Notes under the pieces: generated by a model
The model's input: the letters and a program-made list of their open reading frames with translations, nothing else
Databases searched by the model: none
What the model was told of the DNA's origin: nothing
Part shown: positions 55,901 through 57,341 of the stretch, piece by piece
Layout: the number at the start of each line of letters is the position of its first letter
How positions within the stretch are numbered: the first letter of the stretch is position 1
Assembly (NCBI GenBank): GCA_009785505.1
Contig: WQWA01000008.1
Location: forward strand, 1-57,341
From: Bacteroidales bacterium
GTDB taxonomy: Bacteria > Bacteroidota > Bacteroidia > Bacteroidales > P3
Length of the DNA stretch: 57,341 nucleotides
Reading direction: 5' to 3'
Program-made: the position numbers and the translations under genes

Positions 55901-56030
55901 CTTGGGCTCCGAAATTCAAAAGCCCATAGCCATCATGGTTGTAGGTGGAATGATTATTGCGATGGTGCTTACATTCGCTGTACTTCCGCAAGTTTTCTAC
56001 TTTGCGTACAAAAAACGGTATAAAAAATAA
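52926..56030 (+). CDS. Heavy-metal RND efflux transporter (CzcA/CusA family)
   Basis: This 1034-residue inner-membrane pump shows the HME-RND layout: N-terminal helix, two large periplasmic loops (PIEAYPDVTSTRVRVITQWP, EFIPRINEGAIYVRATLPNS), and helix bundles. The proton-relay motif of helix 4, in CzcA DFG(5)D(6)E with Asp402, Asp408 and Glu415, reads Asn395, Glu401 and Glu408 here (GALNFGLLLEGTLVIVE), with the same spacing. The first aspartate is thus an asparagine, which could change energy coupling. GISAGVGFTILFGVTVTDSL in the second half is typical. A terminator hairpin follows at 56038. Confidence 0.94.
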   Translation: MHKFVKDIVAFSLRNHVFVLFMTFLLVVAGIIATINTPIEAYPDVTSTRVRVITQWPGRSAEEVEKFITLPVMRELNSIPRKTKVRSTSLFGLSVVTVLFEEGVDDFYAQTFASMRVMGLDLPEDAESEIEPPSGATGEIFRYVIRSDRHIREITAIDEWVVQRELLSVPGVADVVSFGGEEKIYEIRLNPVKLNSYGVSALEVLEAVESSNINVGGDMIRRGNQAFAVRGIGLLQSIEDIENILIDVRGSVPVRVGHVAEVAVSSMPRLGQVGLNDDYDVVQGIVVMLRGENPSEVIRRLHAKIDELNNHILPPDVRVEPFIDRTILVNTTIRTVARNMLEGIFLVTCILFLFLFNWRVTLITALVIPIAFLFTVIMLRIQGLPANLISMGALNFGLLLEGTLVIVERVFVMLGKKNKELGYSEERYSNLIKTGTIRNSASNVAPAIFFAQLTTVVALLPIFAFQQVEGKMFSPLAFTLGYAILGSLILALTFVPVMCKVLLTKPIREKDNVVSRSLIKSVIWIYEVCARRKRLTIAASSVVMIACVIGFLNHGTEFIPRINEGAIYVRATLPNSVSLEESVRLTREMKSKLREFEEVDFILSQTGRPNDGTDPTGFFNIEFHIELKPRTEWSRRVRQDDLVDEMQQVLEVFPGIDFGFSQPIQDNVEEYVSGVKSSLVVNVFGRDLFQLEAVADEIAYVIRDVSGIEDVSVFRSVGLPELQIRLNQTRMARHGVLMEDAQAVIEMAIGGTTATTFFEDERTFDVRLRFAEEHRNDEVAIGNILVPTLEEGVQVPLSEIADIEFVTGPAFIYREGNSRFVAVGFSVRGRDMGSAIAEAQARVRETIEILPENRIVWAGEFESMERAMRRLSVVVPVALLLILFLLYMNFGNVKDTLITAGTAFPFAFIGGYLSLLATGTVFGISAGVGFTILFGVTVTDSLLLVENIKEKLRSTRNLQNAIAAGVRDRARPILMIALLGSVGLLPAALSTGLGSEIQKPIAIMVVGGMIIAMVLTFAVLPQVFYFAYKKRYKK

Positions 56031-56037
56031 GATTCAG

Positions 56038-56074
56038 AACCGGAGGGAGTATTCACTTTCTCCGGTTTTTTTTT
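56038..56074 (+). terminator. Rho-independent terminator of the efflux operon
   Basis: The stem aaccggag/ctccggtt, with a 14-base loop, is followed by a run of nine T. Confidence 0.9.
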
Positions 56075-56102
56075 GCTATTTCAAAAAAAAGTTGTATCTT
56101 TG
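56072..56102 (+). promoter_or_regulatory. Promoter of the DUF1573 pair
   Basis: TTTG at 56072-56075 and TATCTTTG at 56095-56102 are 19 bp apart. The ATG at 56121 lies 18 bases beyond. Confidence 0.75.
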
Positions 56103-56120
56103 CAATAAAAACAAACTACA

Positions 56121-56567
56121 ATGAGCATGAAAAAAAATCTTTGCATTCTTGTATTAGCGATTTTTACGGCGGTTTCGATGAATGCCCAGCAACAGCGTGT
56201 TAATTTAGTTGATGAAACTGTTGCTTCCGATTTTGTACCGAGTGTTCAAGGACCGCAAATTCAGTTTGAGCAAACAACTCACGACTTTGGCGATATAGCT
56301 TTAAACGCCGACGGCAGTATCGATTTCAGGTTTAAAAACATTGGTTCGGAGCCTTTGGTTTTGTTCGACGTCCGACAAGGTTGTGCTGCATGCGTAACCA
56401 TACGAAACTGGACTCGCGAACCGATTATGCCCGGACAAGAAGGTGTGATAGCTCTTCACTACAATACGAATCTTGTTGGTCCGAGGGCGAGCACCATTAC
56501 AGTTCTTTCGAACGGAAGAAGCGATCGTGTTATACTTCGTGTCAACGGAAACGTAACTCCCAGATAG
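56121..56567 (+). CDS. DUF1573 secreted protein, copy 1
   Basis: This 148-residue protein has a signal peptide (MKKNLCILVLAIFTAVSMNA; start at 56121 or 56127) and one DUF1573 Ig-like domain (IQFEQTTHDFGDIALNADGS, FRFKNIGSEPLVLFDV, GQEGVIALHYNT). The two cysteines in QGCAACVT are at the position typical of the family. The function of DUF1573 is unknown; members are secreted or periplasmic and abundant in Bacteroidetes. A paralogue follows after 17 bp. Confidence 0.9.
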   Translation: MSMKKNLCILVLAIFTAVSMNAQQQRVNLVDETVASDFVPSVQGPQIQFEQTTHDFGDIALNADGSIDFRFKNIGSEPLVLFDVRQGCAACVTIRNWTREPIMPGQEGVIALHYNTNLVGPRASTITVLSNGRSDRVILRVNGNVTPR

Positions 56568-56584
56568 TTTAACATTTCAAGAAT

Positions 56585-57043
56585 ATGAAAAGGATTTTTT
56601 GCACTCTCGCATTGATCGCATTTGTGGTATATTCTGCAGATGCTCAAAGAAACCGCTCTGCTCGTCGGGGGGAAGTTGCGGTTCCTGAAGTTCCCGTATT
56701 TGTTCCTACTGCAGAAGGACCGAAAATTGAATTCGAAAGACTCGTACACGATTACGGTGAAATCGAACAAGGCGCCGATGGCGATGCCGTATTCACATTC
56801 CGAAATGTGGGTTCGGAACCGCTGGTTTTATCACATGTACAAACCGGATGCGCTTGTGCAAGACCAACTTGGTCTCGCGAGCCGGTCATGCCGGGCGAAT
56901 TTGGTTCGATAACTCTTCACTATGATACCAACCGTATCGGACATATCGGTAGAGCTGCCGTCGTACATTCAAATTCCGTCGACGATACACATCGAATTAC
57001 TCTACGCATCACAGGTAGAGTAATTCCAAGAACAACCCAGTAA
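56585..57043 (+). CDS. DUF1573 secreted protein, copy 2
   Basis: This 152-residue paralogue of the previous gene has a signal peptide (MKRIFCTLALIAFVVYSADA), a basic stretch (RNRSARRGE) and the DUF1573 domain (IEFERLVHDYGEIEQGADGD, FTFRNVGSEPLVLSHVQTGC). It has the cysteine pair in TGCACARPTW. The two copies are similar across the whole domain and probably arose by tandem duplication. Both are transcribed from the promoter at 56072. Confidence 0.9.
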   Translation: MKRIFCTLALIAFVVYSADAQRNRSARRGEVAVPEVPVFVPTAEGPKIEFERLVHDYGEIEQGADGDAVFTFRNVGSEPLVLSHVQTGCACARPTWSREPVMPGEFGSITLHYDTNRIGHIGRAAVVHSNSVDDTHRITLRITGRVIPRTTQ

Positions 57044-57062
57044 AAAATAATAAACAAAAAAT

Positions 57063-57341
57063 ATGCCAACAATCTCACAAAAAGCTATTCAAATGCCGGT
57101 TTCTCCGATTAGGAAACTGGTTCCGTACGCAGAAGATGCGAAAAAACGCGGTATTCACATTTACCACCTGAATATCGGTCAACCTGATGTCGAAGCTCCC
57201 GAAGGTGCACTCGCAGCAGTTCGTAACAACACGCTCAAACTGATTGATTACAGTCATTCGGCGGGTAATATGTCCTATCGCAAAAAACTCGCGAAGTACT
57301 ATCAAGACAATGGAATCAATGTTGATGAAAATGAACTTATC
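57063..57341 (+). CDS. PLP-dependent aminotransferase, N-terminal part
   Basis: The frame opens at an ATG at 57063 and continues beyond the window, giving 93 residues. MPVSPIRKLVPYAEDAKKRG, YHLNIGQPDVEAPEGALAAV and IDYSHSAGNMSYRKKLAKYY match the start of class I aspartate/aromatic aminotransferases of about 400 residues. The PLP lysine lies outside. Substrate cannot be told from this part. Confidence 0.88.
   Translation, partial: MPTISQKAIQMPVSPIRKLVPYAEDAKKRGIHIYHLNIGQPDVEAPEGALAAVRNNTLKLIDYSHSAGNMSYRKKLAKYYQDNGINVDENELI

Overview
The window looks like a chromosomal segment of a Bacteroidetes bacterium (Bacteroidales-like, probably uncultured). Evidence: TonB-dependent receptors with carboxypeptidase-regulatory N-domains, Bacteroidetes-only families (DUF4290 next to murA, an RprY-type regulator, a YtrA-type GntR regulator), A-rich start contexts instead of strong Shine-Dalgarno sites, and many promoters of the phylum type (TTTG, 19-20 nt, TAnnTTTG).

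Layout. 1-4036 (minus): a TonB receptor cut by the left edge, then a GntR/permease/ATPase ABC module. 4185-7716 (plus): two tandem Tat-signal radical SAM proteins and a MATE exporter, then a tRNA-Pro on the minus strand. 7982-11982 (plus): phospholipase D/cardiolipin synthase-like protein, GNAT acyltransferase, DUF4290 protein and murA. 12023-14587 (minus): a GMP synthase lacking its glutaminase domain, and guaB. 14751-27846 (plus): a long de novo purine cluster purE-K-L-C-F-M-N-H-D plus folD; only purB and purA are not seen. purL carries a single-base frameshift, and purK, purL and purH contain palindromic repeats read in frame. 27849-30665 (minus): uvrA. 30839-32083 (plus): a DUF4143 ATPase. 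32141-35551 (minus): a large Oar-like TonB receptor. 35896-38444 (plus): KilA-N protein, histidine kinase and RprY-like regulator under two copies of one promoter block. 38474-41649 (minus): a secreted protein of unknown function overlapping a Vsr-Dcm fusion. 41743-42609 (plus): miaA. 42604-45716 (minus): an OprB-like porin with a second two-component system. 45802-49336 (minus): a compact three-gene operon of an AAA15 ATPase, an RloB TOPRIM protein and an OLD-like ATPase-TOPRIM nuclease, the best candidate for a little-described defence system. 49486-56030 (plus): an outer-membrane protein and a CzcCBA-type metal efflux system whose first promoter sits at the centre of a perfect 22-bp inverted repeat. 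56121-57341 (plus): two DUF1573 paralogues and the start of an aminotransferase.

How the parts work together. The purine cluster with the divergent guaB/guaA makes IMP and GMP, with folD supplying the formyl-folate cofactor. The membrane-lipid, murA and receptor genes are envelope housekeeping. The 36-50 kb stretch is the accessory part, holding DNA modification, nuclease and ATPase defence genes, phage-type KilA-N, and signalling genes. Small repeats are unusually dense: three palindrome families, 9-bp tandem repeats just before start codons, and a 32-bp tandem repeat at the uvrA promoter region. All assignments come from reading the sequence; no database search was run.
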